Source: a virus | Direction: 5' to 3' (one strand) | Length of the DNA: 59,419 nucleotides | IMG/VR virus record: IMGVR_UViG_3300030099_002167 | Location: 1-59,419 of that record | Shown here: piece by piece, positions 24,461-34,800 of the stretch | How positions within the stretch are numbered: position 1 is the first letter of the stretch | Layout of the letters: every line of letters starts with the position of its first letter | Notes under the pieces: generated by a model | The model's input: only the letters and a program-made list of their open reading frames with translations | Told to the model about the DNA's origin: nothing | Database searches by the model: none | Made by a program: the position numbers and the translations under genes

Positions 24461-25267
24461 ATGAAACAAGTAATAATTAAACGTAGACCTAATGCTACTA
24501 ACTTACCTGATGAAATATACAGTGAAGCAAAGAGAAAAATAGGTTCTACATTTTCTATGAATGGAGATACCAATACAGGGTTATCATTCGGAGAACAAAA
24601 AAAATACCTACCAGGTGTCATAGGGATAGATCCTTCTGACGTTAACTTTCAAAGAGAAGTTAAAAAGTATTTTCAAGATATGTCAATAACAATTGAGAAT
24701 ACGGGTACTAAATTAGAAGTGGGTATAGATTCTAACGGAGATCCAGTTAATTTACTAGACTTTATTAGATATAAGTTTGCTTTAGCACATCCATATGTAG
24801 CAAAAGATGAACAAGAGTTATATTCTAATAAAAAGTATAAGTATTTTATCTACGACACTGCAATTGAAAAAGCTAAACAAGCTGCAGGAGTTAAAAGTAG
24901 AAAAGATGCATATAAAGAGTTTATTAAATTATCTGCAGATTCTGCTAAAGTTAATCAAATGTTGTTAGTCTATGGATATAATCCTAAATCTATGGATGAA
25001 ACACAAAAAGAGATTACTTTAGAAGGAGAGTTAGACTCAAACCCATCTGAATTTTTAATGTATGCCCAAGATAAGAATATTGAATACCAGGCGTTTATCG
25101 AAGAGTGTTTAACAAACGATGTATTACGTAGGGTAGGCAATAGTTATTTGAATGGTGACGAAGTGATTGGAGATAGTCTAGAAGCAGCAGTTTTATATCT
25201 AAAAGATAAAAAGAACTCTGAAGTATATACTACTTTAAAAGCTCGTCTAAAAACATTTAGTGAATGA
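24461..25267 (+). CDS. virion protein next to the capsid gene, unknown role
   Basis: A 268-residue protein between the capsid terminator and the ring-protein gene, with which it overlaps by four bases (ATGA). It starts MKQVIIKRRPNATNLPDEIY and contains GVIGIDPSDVNFQREVKKYF, NLLDFIRYKFALAHPYVAKD and a helical C-terminal half. I recall the 'GIDPSDVNF...KYF' pattern next to capsid genes in crAss-like genomes, where the product is a head-associated protein. Head completion or capsid accessory function is the best guess. Confidence 0.6.
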   Translation: MKQVIIKRRPNATNLPDEIYSEAKRKIGSTFSMNGDTNTGLSFGEQKKYLPGVIGIDPSDVNFQREVKKYFQDMSITIENTGTKLEVGIDSNGDPVNLLDFIRYKFALAHPYVAKDEQELYSNKKYKYFIYDTAIEKAKQAAGVKSRKDAYKEFIKLSADSAKVNQMLLVYGYNPKSMDETQKEITLEGELDSNPSEFLMYAQDKNIEYQAFIEECLTNDVLRRVGNSYLNGDEVIGDSLEAAVLYLKDKKNSEVYTTLKARLKTFSE

Positions 25268-26424
25268 CAGTATTAGAAATGCATCATGCGGTAGAACAGG
25301 GTCTGCAAAAAGTAGCCTCTAACTCATTCGACACATTTTTGCCGGAGGAGATAGATTTTGCTTTGAATAAAATGCAAGAAAGATTTGTAAAACAAAGATT
25401 CTTTTTTGCATCAGATCCTAAAAGACAGGGTCTTCATGGATCTCAAAAAAGAGTAGATGATTTAAGAATTCTTACAGAACTAGATTATTTAGATACTGTA
25501 ATAACTCCAAATCCTGCTACAGATCATGAGGACTTTGATCTACCTACTGATTATATGTTTCTAATTAATAGCAGAGTAAATATACTTTATGATGACTGTA
25601 AAGTAGATCCTGAACTTGTATCTAATGGCAATTTTGATACTAATTCTAATTGGATATTAGGAGATGGAACAGATGATAGATGGACAATAAGTAACGGACT
25701 TCTATCACATGCATCTGGATCAGACGCTAGTTACCAAGAAGCAGCTACCCAAGTATTAGAAGAAGTAAGAAGAGGTGAAACTTATCTTGTAACTTTTCTT
25801 TTACAAAGACCTGGTGTTCCTGCTGGTTATGCTGGTAGTTTTACAGTTTCTATTGGAGATCCTGTAACAGGAGGCATGAATACATCACTTACATTCCAGT
25901 ATGATGCTTCTGCGGTTGCAGCTGGAAATGCTACTATCTATCAAAGTACATCTGAAGATAGTTCTGGTAATAATACCATTGAAAAACAATTAGAGTTACA
26001 AGCATTAAGTGATCAAGCAGCAATAACTTTTACTCCTAGTCAAGATTTTACTGGAGTAATAGATAAAGTATCTGTAAAGAGGATAAAAGAGATTCCACTT
26101 AGAATAGTAGAACCTGATGATGCTTACAATATTTTAGGTAACCCTTTTGCTACAGCTACAGACCAAAGTGCATTTGGTATTATAAATGGCACATCAATTA
26201 AGGTCTTTAGAAATACAAAAAACAACAAAAGTTATCTATTAAAAAGCTTGAGAGCAGATTACATTAGGATTCCTGTAGAAATCTCTCTATCTTCGAATGT
26301 AGATTGTGAACTAGCAGATCATACTCATCAAGAAATAGTAGACCTTACGGTCAAACACTTACTAGAAGCCACAGAGTCACAGAGATACCAAACGAACACA
26401 GTAGAGAGTTCACAAACTGAATAA
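25264..26424 (+). CDS. ring/head-tail connector protein with an inserted carbohydrate-binding-like domain
   Basis: A 386-residue protein. Residues 1-110 (TVLEMHHAVEQGLQKVASNS, PEEIDFALNKMQERFVKQRF, LPTDYMFLINSRV) and 275-386 (LRIVEPDDAYNILGNPF, ending with DLTVKHLLEATE) look like one connector protein. Between them, about 115-274, is a beta-sandwich stretch beginning LVSNGNFDTNSNWILGDG and ending GVIDKVSVKRI, which has the layout of a CBM-type jelly roll (start 'NGNFxxxxxW', end with 'xIDxVxV'). The split fits insertion of a glycan-binding module into a ring protein. Overlaps the preceding gene by four bases. Confidence 0.65.
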   Translation: MTVLEMHHAVEQGLQKVASNSFDTFLPEEIDFALNKMQERFVKQRFFFASDPKRQGLHGSQKRVDDLRILTELDYLDTVITPNPATDHEDFDLPTDYMFLINSRVNILYDDCKVDPELVSNGNFDTNSNWILGDGTDDRWTISNGLLSHASGSDASYQEAATQVLEEVRRGETYLVTFLLQRPGVPAGYAGSFTVSIGDPVTGGMNTSLTFQYDASAVAAGNATIYQSTSEDSSGNNTIEKQLELQALSDQAAITFTPSQDFTGVIDKVSVKRIKEIPLRIVEPDDAYNILGNPFATATDQSAFGIINGTSIKVFRNTKNNKSYLLKSLRADYIRIPVEISLSSNVDCELADHTHQEIVDLTVKHLLEATESQRYQTNTVESSQTE

Positions 26425-26453
26425 TTAATTTTTTAATTTCTAAATTTAATATT

Positions 26454-27302
26454 ATGGCAAATCTTAAAAAAGAAGTGTTGATCGTAAACAGCGATACTGC
26501 TGCATCATCTGCATTTGAAGCTGCTAAGTTCGGCTTTGTAGAAAACGGATCATCTTTCTCTGCTTTAGATAGTGGAGCAATTGATCTATCAGGCGGTGAA
26601 GAAGATGTATCATTATTTTTCGGTTCAAAACTTGTAGGTCCTATTAGTGAAGGGGACGTAAAAAAGACAACAGTAATAGCATATTCTGCTGGTACTGCAC
26701 AAGTGTCTAAAGCACTAGTTGCGTTAGAGAGTGACAACTCTGCTTACGTAAAAATTATTAATACAACTAAAGGTACAATGAACCTTCCAGTTATGACTTT
26801 TGAAGCAGTAGGTGCAGCAAGTGCTGAAGCAGCTGCAGACGCTATCAAAGCTCTAATGGATGTCGAATTTGCTAAGCCTCACTCTCCATTCTTTGGATTC
26901 AGTGCAGCGGATGTAGGATCTGACGCAGGAATTAACATTACTGCTCCAGTAGATTCTCATTTTAGATTAGCAATGAATGACGCAGGTACTATTACTTACA
27001 CAACTGCAGCAGTTCCATCATTTGGTACTGAAGCTAAAGTAAAAGTTTCTGAAGAAGAAGGATTTGTTGCTGATGGTGTATATGGATTAGCTGGATCAGC
27101 TGCTACACTTAAGAAGCCTGCTTCTGTTGTTTCTGGTAACTATGATTTATTAGTTATTGAAGGAACAAAAGAATATGCTTCTAAAGCTGTAGGTAATGCA
27201 AAAGCATACGAAGACTTTTGTATTTATGTCTGGGTGAAAGATGGTAATTCAACTATCACGCCTGCCGCTATCCAAACAGAAGTAGATAAGCTTAAGGCTT
27301 AA
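26454..27302 (+). CDS. abundant virion protein (decoration or tail component), unknown family
   Basis: A 282-residue protein rich in A, S, V and G with low Cys, typical of structural proteins. It begins ANLKKEVLIVNSDTAASSAF, is predicted to be strand-rich to residue 120, then has an Ala-rich helix (GAASAEAAADAIKALMDV). It has an A/T-only leader like the capsid gene and is followed by a strong terminator, so high expression from a short message is likely. A decoration, head-fibre or tail-tube protein are all possible; no motif decides. Confidence 0.5.
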   Translation: MANLKKEVLIVNSDTAASSAFEAAKFGFVENGSSFSALDSGAIDLSGGEEDVSLFFGSKLVGPISEGDVKKTTVIAYSAGTAQVSKALVALESDNSAYVKIINTTKGTMNLPVMTFEAVGAASAEAAADAIKALMDVEFAKPHSPFFGFSAADVGSDAGINITAPVDSHFRLAMNDAGTITYTTAAVPSFGTEAKVKVSEEEGFVADGVYGLAGSAATLKKPASVVSGNYDLLVIEGTKEYASKAVGNAKAYEDFCIYVWVKDGNSTITPAAIQTEVDKLKA

Positions 27303-27337
27303 TCAAACATTTTATTTTGTTTTAGTTTGTTGAAAAG

Positions 27338-27365
27338 AGGCGGTCTTAGTCACCGCCTTTTTTTA
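27338..27365 (+). terminator. strong rho-independent terminator
   Basis: AGGCGGT (27338-27344), loop CTTAGTC, ACCGCCT (27352-27358), then an uninterrupted run of T. It closes the transcript that carries the 282-residue virion protein and separates head from tail genes. Confidence 0.9.
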
Positions 27366-27411
27366 ATTAAATTAAAAGATGTAAATTTATATGAACTAAA
27401 CTAACCATAAA

Positions 27412-28623
27412 GTGGGCTTAGAAGATTTAATAAGGGAAACCTTAATGCGGTTCCCAAATGAATCTTATAGTAAAACAGCGGACAGAATACTAAAGAAGAG
27501 CGATGCATTTTCGCATCGAACGATAAGAAGAAAAGTTGCAGAAGTAACAAAACAGTTAAAAAGAGATTCATACGGTGTACCTACAGTGTACAATTATAAA
27601 GGTGAAAAACCTATTACATCGCTTGAAGAAGCGATAACGTTCTTTGATATTGATGTCAATGAGTATGAAGTCACAGGCTATTCTTGTAATGCTTGGGATG
27701 TTTCAACTAAGACGGGTAAAAAAACTAACTATCAAGTCAAGCTCTCCTTAAAACCGAGAGAAGAAGAAATAGACTATCAAACTATCAAGCAGGAACTTGA
27801 TAAGGCGATATCTATTGTTAATGTAAAAAAGACTCCTGGAAAAAAGACTGGAGTCTTATGTCTGGCAGATTTACATATTGGTGCTGATATTAGAAATTTA
27901 CAACGTACGCCTGATTTTAATTATAAAACAGTAATTAAATATTTAAGATCAATTGCTGATCAGGTTAATAGTAGAAACTATGAAAGTCTAGAAGTAATAT
28001 TTCTGGGTGATTTTATAGAGTCATTTACAGGACTAAACCACATAAACTCTTGGAAGTCTATGGGTAAAGGAATGTACGGACATCACGTTGTGATTTTAGC
28101 ATTTGAGATACTAAGAGAGTTTCTATCTAATATAAACAATCTTACATCGGTTTACATGGTTTCAGGAAATCATGATAGATCAACCTCGGATGCTAAACAT
28201 GACAACGAAGGAGATATAGCTGGGTTATTATCTTACATGTTAAGAAATGCAATAACAGGTGTTAAAATTGAGTTTAGTCCTTTAGTAATAGGGAGTAAGA
28301 TTGATAATATATATTATATCATGACTCATAATCACCACGGCTTATCAAAAAGAGACTTTGGTAAGGTCATATGGGAATATGGCAAACAAGGTTTATATAA
28401 TGTTTTACTAGGAGGTCATTGGCACAGTAGAAAAACAAAAAAAGTTTATCATACGCTAAATGAGACTTATGTAGATCAAGCAAATTATAGGGCTATAGAT
28501 GTTGCTCCATTGTTTACCGGCAATTTCTACAGCGAATCAAACGGGTGGACTAGCTCAGCTGGATATACCTTAATAGAAAACAATGGAACAGGTAAACCTA
28601 ACGTATTTGATTATTCTTTATAA
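27412..28623 (+). CDS. calcineurin-like metallophosphoesterase with N-terminal HTH-like region
   Basis: A 403-residue protein. GTG at 27412 is the only start that keeps the N-terminal helices. The metal-binding motifs are complete: LADLHIG (D153, H155), FLGDF (D200), SGNHD (N253, H254), MTHNHHG (H306 region) and GGHWHS (H336, H338). Residues 1-50 read like a helix-turn-helix (TLMRFPNESYSKTADRILKK, then HRTIRRKVAEVTKQLKR), so it may act on DNA. Related phage enzymes include Mre11/SbcD-like nucleases. Here it stands among virion genes, which hints at a packaged or DNA-processing role. Confidence 0.8.
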   Translation: MGLEDLIRETLMRFPNESYSKTADRILKKSDAFSHRTIRRKVAEVTKQLKRDSYGVPTVYNYKGEKPITSLEEAITFFDIDVNEYEVTGYSCNAWDVSTKTGKKTNYQVKLSLKPREEEIDYQTIKQELDKAISIVNVKKTPGKKTGVLCLADLHIGADIRNLQRTPDFNYKTVIKYLRSIADQVNSRNYESLEVIFLGDFIESFTGLNHINSWKSMGKGMYGHHVVILAFEILREFLSNINNLTSVYMVSGNHDRSTSDAKHDNEGDIAGLLSYMLRNAITGVKIEFSPLVIGSKIDNIYYIMTHNHHGLSKRDFGKVIWEYGKQGLYNVLLGGHWHSRKTKKVYHTLNETYVDQANYRAIDVAPLFTGNFYSESNGWTSSAGYTLIENNGTGKPNVFDYSL

Positions 28624-28967
28624 TGGGAGCAGGGTCACATAATTTTAAAATAGAACAAGGAGCAACCTTTGGAAATACAATTAAATACGAAGACGCTTCT
28701 GGTACTCCGATAAATTTATCTGGTGCTAATATTAGTTTAAAAGCTAAAGATAATAGGAGTGATCAGAATTTTGTTTTAAATTTGTCTAATGGAAATGGTA
28801 TAACTCTTAGTAATCCTTCCGGTGGAGAGTTCACCATAAACCTTACTGCAAATCAAACAAAGTTATTAAAGTTCAACAGAGCAGATTATGATTTAGATAT
28901 AAACATATCTGGAACTGTTACAAGGTTGTTAACAGGACAGATTCAAATTATAAAAGGAGTTGGATAA
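28623..28967 (+). CDS. small beta-sandwich tail protein (BppU-like N-terminal type)
   Basis: A 114-residue protein with the pattern KIEQGATFGNTIKYEDASGT, then PINLSGANISLKAKDN and strands up to LLTGQIQIIKG. This Ig-like pattern (EQGATF...G.P.NL.G) is common in small phage proteins beside tail-fibre genes and resembles N-domains of baseplate upper proteins, which connect receptor-binding proteins to the tail. Starts in the TAATG overlap of the phosphoesterase stop. Confidence 0.55.
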   Translation: MGAGSHNFKIEQGATFGNTIKYEDASGTPINLSGANISLKAKDNRSDQNFVLNLSNGNGITLSNPSGGEFTINLTANQTKLLKFNRADYDLDINISGTVTRLLTGQIQIIKGVG

Positions 28968-29323
28968 TGTCACAAAATAAGGTACAAATAACAACCCCAG
29001 CGGGTAACATTGTAAGACTATCAGATAGTACAAACAATAAAGTTACAACTTCTGGTAATATTGTTAAAATAGTAGCTGTAGGTACGCAAGGACCTGCAGG
29101 AGCAGGCGATCTTAATTTTGTACATACACAAAGTACAGCGGGCGCAATATGGCAAGTCACGCATAATTTAGGAAAGTACCCATCAGTTAGCGTAGTAGAT
29201 ACATCGGAAACTGAAGTAGTTGGTAAAGTGATATATAAAGACTGGGATACCGGTAATACTAGCACTACCAAGTTACAAATTTTATTTACCGCAGCATTTG
29301 CAGGTAAAGCTTTTTTAAATTAA
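28967..29323 (+). CDS. short tail fibre/tip protein with GPAG segment
   Basis: A 118-residue protein: N-terminal strands, a collagen-like GTQGPAGAG, then a C-terminal domain HTQSTAGAIWQVTHNLGKYP to LQILFTAAFAGKAFLN. That C-terminal domain (THNLGKYPSV...GKAFLN) is one that I recall at the end of many phage fibre proteins. It probably forms a trimeric tip on the virion. First base overlaps the previous stop. Confidence 0.6.
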   Translation: MSQNKVQITTPAGNIVRLSDSTNNKVTTSGNIVKIVAVGTQGPAGAGDLNFVHTQSTAGAIWQVTHNLGKYPSVSVVDTSETEVVGKVIYKDWDTGNTSTTKLQILFTAAFAGKAFLN

Positions 29324-29337
29324 TAAAATAAAATACT

Positions 29338-31794
29338 ATGAGCATAAAATATTTAAACCATATAAATCTAGGAGGAAATAGGCTAGAACAGGCTGCTTTA
29401 GAACCTTTACCATCTGCTCCTAGTAATAACTTACAAATAGGTAGAGTCTATTATGATACTTCAGCTGGAATAGGAAGTGAAGGCGACTACGAACTAAAAA
29501 TATATGATGGTACTGGTTTTGTATCCATCTCAGGAGATGTCAAAGGTGTAGCAAATACAACCACAGGACAACTTACTATAACAAATCCAAATGGTCCAGT
29601 ACCAAGCTTTGCTATTTTAACTGGAGCCGTATCTGAAAACGGATCTAAGTTAGCTACACAAGCACAAATTAAAGCTTACGTAGACGCACAGGTAGATACT
29701 CACGATACATTAGCTGAACTTACAGATACTAACATAACGTCTCCTGGAGATGGTGCTATGCTTCTATATGATAGTGATACATCTAAATGGATTGATAATC
29801 AAATGTCCGGAGATGCTACACTAGCAGATAGTGGAGCTCTTACTCTAGCTACAGTTAACTCTAATACAGGACCTTTTGGATCTGCTACTGCAATACCAAC
29901 TTTTACAGTAAATGCGAAAGGATTGATTACAGCAGCTGGTAGTGTAGCAATATCTACAACATTAACTGTAGATGCTGACAGCACAACAGAAGACGTTGCA
30001 TTAGCTACAGACGATCTAAGAATTCTTGGTACAACTAACGAAATTGAAACTGAAGCTTCCAAATCTGGTACAGATGTAACTCTTAGAGTAGGTTTACCAA
30101 ATGATGTAACTATTGGTCAAGATTTAAGTGTTAGTAGAAATCTTAGTGTAACAGGAAAACAAGTTTTAGGTTCAGGAGGAACAGCAAATTTATATTTAGG
30201 AAATGAAATTTCTTCAAATTCAAATGATAAAGGAGCTAGATTCCATTCTAATAATAGTGACTTCTTTTTAGATTTTCAAGGTGATGCTACTCAAAATTGG
30301 TTTTTAAGAGATTACGATGGAAGTGGTGGAATACATACAAGATTTACATTTGATTTCATAAATGGTAACTTTACAGCTACCGGAGATCTTATTGCTAATG
30401 ATGATCTAATTGTTTCTGATGATGCTACTATAAATGGTAAACTTACTGTTGGTACAGCTTCTAGCACAGACGCACCAATTATTAAATCTATATCTAATTC
30501 TACTGCAGAAAATATAATGTTAGAAGGTAGAGAGACTTCTGCTGCTTCTGCTCCTGATTTAGTTCTTTATAGAAACGCAGGGACTCCTGCAGATAATGAT
30601 ACATTAGGTGTTGTTGAATTTAGAGGTAGAAATGTTATTGGTGGTGGTGGAGCAAATACAGCTGATATAAGTTATGCTGGTATTTATGCTAGAATAACAG
30701 ATGCAAGTGACCAAGAATCAGTAGTATCAATTGCTACAAATAAAGGTAATGGTAGTGGTGCATTTGATACCGCTGTAAATATAATGTCTATTGGTGCTAA
30801 CAACTCAATGAGTGGTGCTATATTAATTAATCCAGCAACTGCCATGTCTGTACCTACACATAACTTAGATGTTAATGGTACTGGACACTTTAGTGGAGCT
30901 GTAACTATTCAAGGTGATCTGATTGTATCAGGAAACCAGACAACTAAAAATTCTGAAGTTGTATTAATTGAAGATAATATAATTACTCTTAATAGTAATG
31001 AAACTGGTACTCCTAGTCAAGATGGTGGTATTGAAATAGAAAGAGGAACATCAACTAATGCTATTTTATATTGGGATGAAAATGTCGGTAGATGGTCGCA
31101 AAGACTAGCCGGAGGAACAGAATACAAACTACATACAGAACAACATGATGTAGTATTAGGTACTCATACTTCTGGTAACTATGTAGCTTCTATTAGTGCA
31201 GGTACTAATATATCTATTACGAACGCAGGCGCGGGCGAGGGTACTACACATCAAATTAGTGTTACAGGTCTTGATAACTATGACTACTGGAACCTAAAAG
31301 TTAATAATACTTCTGTAGATAATATAAGTAGTACAGAATCTGTTGACTTTGTAGAAGGCGGTGCTATTGATATAGTTTTTGAAAATGGAGAAGATATTAA
31401 AATATCACACCAAGATACATCATCACAAGCATCAGTAAACAATTCAGGTAATGCAGTTATACAAGATGTTACATTAGATACATATGGTCACGTTACAGGA
31501 TTAACTTCTAAAACAATAGAAGTACCTACAGATAGAATGTTCTCTGGAACTATAGGTAATGGATCTGCTGTATCATTTAATATTGATAATAGTGGTGCTA
31601 GTTCACCTCATATAAATCATGGATTAGGCACAGACTCTAGCCAGTTTATGGTACAATTAATAGAAGTTTCAACAGGAGAAACAGTACATGCAGATGTCGC
31701 TAGAAAAACTGGAGGTAGAGTACAAGTTGTATTTGCAAATGGATCTGCTCCTGCAACAAATAATATTAGAGTACTTATCAATAAGATAGGATAA
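29338..31794 (+). CDS. tail fibre protein (818 aa)
   Basis: A fibre-like protein of G, T, S, N and D-rich repeats. The N-terminus SIKYLNHINLGGNRLEQAAL with LQIGRVYYDTSAG and YELKIYDGTGFVSISGD is a typical attachment region. The middle contains repeated beta-strand units, including SNNDFLLD-like and NGTGHFSGAVTIQGDLIVSG. The C-terminus SSQFMVQLIEVSTGETVHAD to NNIRVLINKIG looks like a beta-structured tip. No S74 chaperone is present, unlike the next gene. Presumably part of the adsorption apparatus. Confidence 0.75.
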   Translation: MSIKYLNHINLGGNRLEQAALEPLPSAPSNNLQIGRVYYDTSAGIGSEGDYELKIYDGTGFVSISGDVKGVANTTTGQLTITNPNGPVPSFAILTGAVSENGSKLATQAQIKAYVDAQVDTHDTLAELTDTNITSPGDGAMLLYDSDTSKWIDNQMSGDATLADSGALTLATVNSNTGPFGSATAIPTFTVNAKGLITAAGSVAISTTLTVDADSTTEDVALATDDLRILGTTNEIETEASKSGTDVTLRVGLPNDVTIGQDLSVSRNLSVTGKQVLGSGGTANLYLGNEISSNSNDKGARFHSNNSDFFLDFQGDATQNWFLRDYDGSGGIHTRFTFDFINGNFTATGDLIANDDLIVSDDATINGKLTVGTASSTDAPIIKSISNSTAENIMLEGRETSAASAPDLVLYRNAGTPADNDTLGVVEFRGRNVIGGGGANTADISYAGIYARITDASDQESVVSIATNKGNGSGAFDTAVNIMSIGANNSMSGAILINPATAMSVPTHNLDVNGTGHFSGAVTIQGDLIVSGNQTTKNSEVVLIEDNIITLNSNETGTPSQDGGIEIERGTSTNAILYWDENVGRWSQRLAGGTEYKLHTEQHDVVLGTHTSGNYVASISAGTNISITNAGAGEGTTHQISVTGLDNYDYWNLKVNNTSVDNISSTESVDFVEGGAIDIVFENGEDIKISHQDTSSQASVNNSGNAVIQDVTLDTYGHVTGLTSKTIEVPTDRMFSGTIGNGSAVSFNIDNSGASSPHINHGLGTDSSQFMVQLIEVSTGETVHADVARKTGGRVQVVFANGSAPATNNIRVLINKIG

Positions 31795-31816
31795 GAAAAT
31801 ATTAAAATAAATAAGT

Positions 31817-34800
31817 ATGGCTAGGAAGTTCTTTACAGGTGCTACTCTTTCAGGTGATGTTATTATAACACATGCTAACCAACCCACTTTACAAATTATT
31901 GATACTACTAATGATGTAGATTTTAGGCTTAGAGCTGCTAATAATTATGTTACTTTTGAGGCTGATAGAGACGATGATGCTGCTAGTACTAGAATGCAGT
32001 TTAAAGTAGATAATGTTTTACAATATGAAATATTACCTAATAGCACGCAAACATTTGCTAATAGTACTAGTTTTATTAGAAAAGATGTAACTGGTACTGC
32101 AAGTTTTGGATTTAATATAACTACAAGAAAACAAAGTGGTGATACATACGTAGCTGGTGATGATATAGGTAGATTAAACTTTAGAGCTAGAGATGATGTT
32201 CAAACTAGTGATATTTCAATGGTTTCTCTAATAGCAGAAGCTGATAATACATTTACATCTACAAATAAAAAAGGAAGAGCCAAGTTTCAAGTATTTACTG
32301 GTACACAACTAGAAAATGTTTTAGAGATGAAATCCAACAGAAATGTTGAGATTAGTGGTGGGACTTTAATGCTAGGTGATGATGTAACTATATTTAGAGA
32401 CGGTGCTAATATATTAAGAACAGATGACGCTTTACATGCTAATGGGCATTTACATGTTGGTGGTGTATCTGGAGGGGGTTCTATATATAACAGAGCAGAC
32501 ACTACTAACAATATTACTTTTTCTTCATCAGGTGTTGCTATTTCTAAAAATGTAACAGTTCCTGCATTAATAGCAACAGCAGATATTTACCTCAATGATG
32601 GTTATTCTACTTCTAACAGATACTTACATTTACGTAAAAATACCGCTAATGATGGTGGTATAGTTATGAGTTCAAAGTCAGGCTCTAATAACCCTACAAA
32701 TGACTGGCAAATAGTAAATCAAGGATCAGCTCGTGATTTACATTTTTATGCTTATGGTTTAGGTGCTAATGCACTTGTTTTAGATAGAGAAGATGGCAAT
32801 GCGACTTTTGCAGGAACAATATCATCTAAAGAAATATCTATAAAACAACAAGATGATAGCGGGTTTGATGCTGGCTTAACTATTGAAAGAAGTGCAAACA
32901 CACAGAAAGTTCATATTGGAATGGATGGTGGTGCTGTTAATTTTAACAGCCCAGATGGTTTAAGTTATAAATTTAGAAATAATGGTGCAGTAAGATTTAC
33001 TATAAATGGTAATGGTAATATAAGCCCAACTGGTGTTGCTATTTTTAATGATGGAAACGGAATAAACTTTGGAAATAGTAATGCTAAGATTTATGGTTCA
33101 AGTGCTAATGGAATACAATTTAATGGTGGTGGTTCTGAAAAAATGCGACTTACTCAATCAGGTTTACTTGGAATTGGCGTTGCTGCACCTGCAAGCGTAC
33201 TTGAAGTTTACGGAGGTAGTACTGGTACTAATGATGTTGATAGATATGTAAGGTTTAAAGCTTCTAATGGTGAAAAAAGATTTGATTTTTATATCGGAGG
33301 CACTGGTAATGCATCTCGACTTTCAATGTTTGATCATGATGGAACTACAGAGGGCGCAAGAATATCATCATCAGGTAATAGTTTTTTACCTAGCACTTTA
33401 ACAGTCGGAGGTGATATTACCGCGTCTGGATTGATTGATAGAGAAGATACTAATTATTATTTAGATCCAGCGGGTACAGGCACATCATTAAAAGCTGCAG
33501 GTAGTTTAGATGTGGATGGGACATCATCAGATATTTCAATTGTTGGTGGTTCTCTGAATTTTAAAGATTCAAATAACTATCCAAGAATAACAAAAAATAG
33601 TGCTAGTGCTCAATTAGGATTATTTAGAGGAGCTAATAATGTTGGGGGTATGTACATAGGTGGAGCTAGTGATGGTTTCCGTATATGGACAGAAAGTTTT
33701 TCTGCAAAGCTTCATTTAGATCAAAGTGGTAATCTAGATATTGCAGGTAGTCTTAGTGCTAACGGAGCTAGTCTTACAGATCATTTAATATTAGCTAGCG
33801 GTAAATATTTAGAGTTTTCTGCAATGGGTAAACTTATAAATATGGATGTTTCTGCTTGGAGTAATGCATCAGAACACAACATATTATACTCTGGTTGGAC
33901 TAGTTCTACATCAGATTATTTATCAATTAAAGTTGCTGGTAACTCGACTACAAATCACGGTAACTTAATTATAGCTGACAACTTATTATCTTATGGTAGA
34001 ATGGACGCTACTAATAGTGCTCAAGCAACAGATAGTGCTACTAATCCACATGGTGATGATCAAGGTTCTGCTTTTTTAGTAACAAATTTAGGTGCTGCAA
34101 CTTTTGCAGGATCAGTACAAACTACTAATTTAAAAACTCCAACTATTACCTCAGTTAATGCGAATCAAAATTTATTTTTATATGCTAATGGAAGTGGTCA
34201 TATATATCTTGGTGACTCAGGTAATGGTGCTAATCTTTACCACTACAGCGCAGCTAATGACGGTAAGTATACAACTTATGATTTTAATGGAAGCTATTAT
34301 AGAATTTCAACAACAGCCACTGCAGGTGTTTGGGTAGCTGATGATCTGAGAGTAAGTACAGACTTAAACATTGGTGGTACATTCCATCCTTTATCTTTAA
34401 AATCAAAAAAATACACTTCAAGCAATACTAGTTCAAGTGTAACTGCTGGTACAAGTTTAGACGATGAGTATATGTTGTTAGAATTTGGAGAAAATACATC
34501 ACCAGTTTATTTAAACATAAAAACAGCAGCTCATAACTCTGCATCTTTTGTAATTACAAGAGGTTATCATGGCTCTAACAGGGCTTCAATTCAATGTACT
34601 GGTATGACTTATACCGCTAATGGTGGTTATCCAAATATTAAAGGTTTAAAGGTAATTAAAAGTGGCACTGCTTATAAAGTAGTAGTTAGATTATTTAGGA
34701 GTGGTTCACATACTAGTTTTGAGCTACATGCTAGAGCATGGGGTGGTCATGAAACTGGGGATATTGCTTTTGAAACAACATTAACAGATACATTTACTGA

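Noticed and set aside
29799-30062. Minus-strand ORFs within the fibre genes (also 28948, 31669, 32287, 40321)
   Set aside because: They are shadows in long repetitive plus-strand genes; no leader and no neighbours on that strand.
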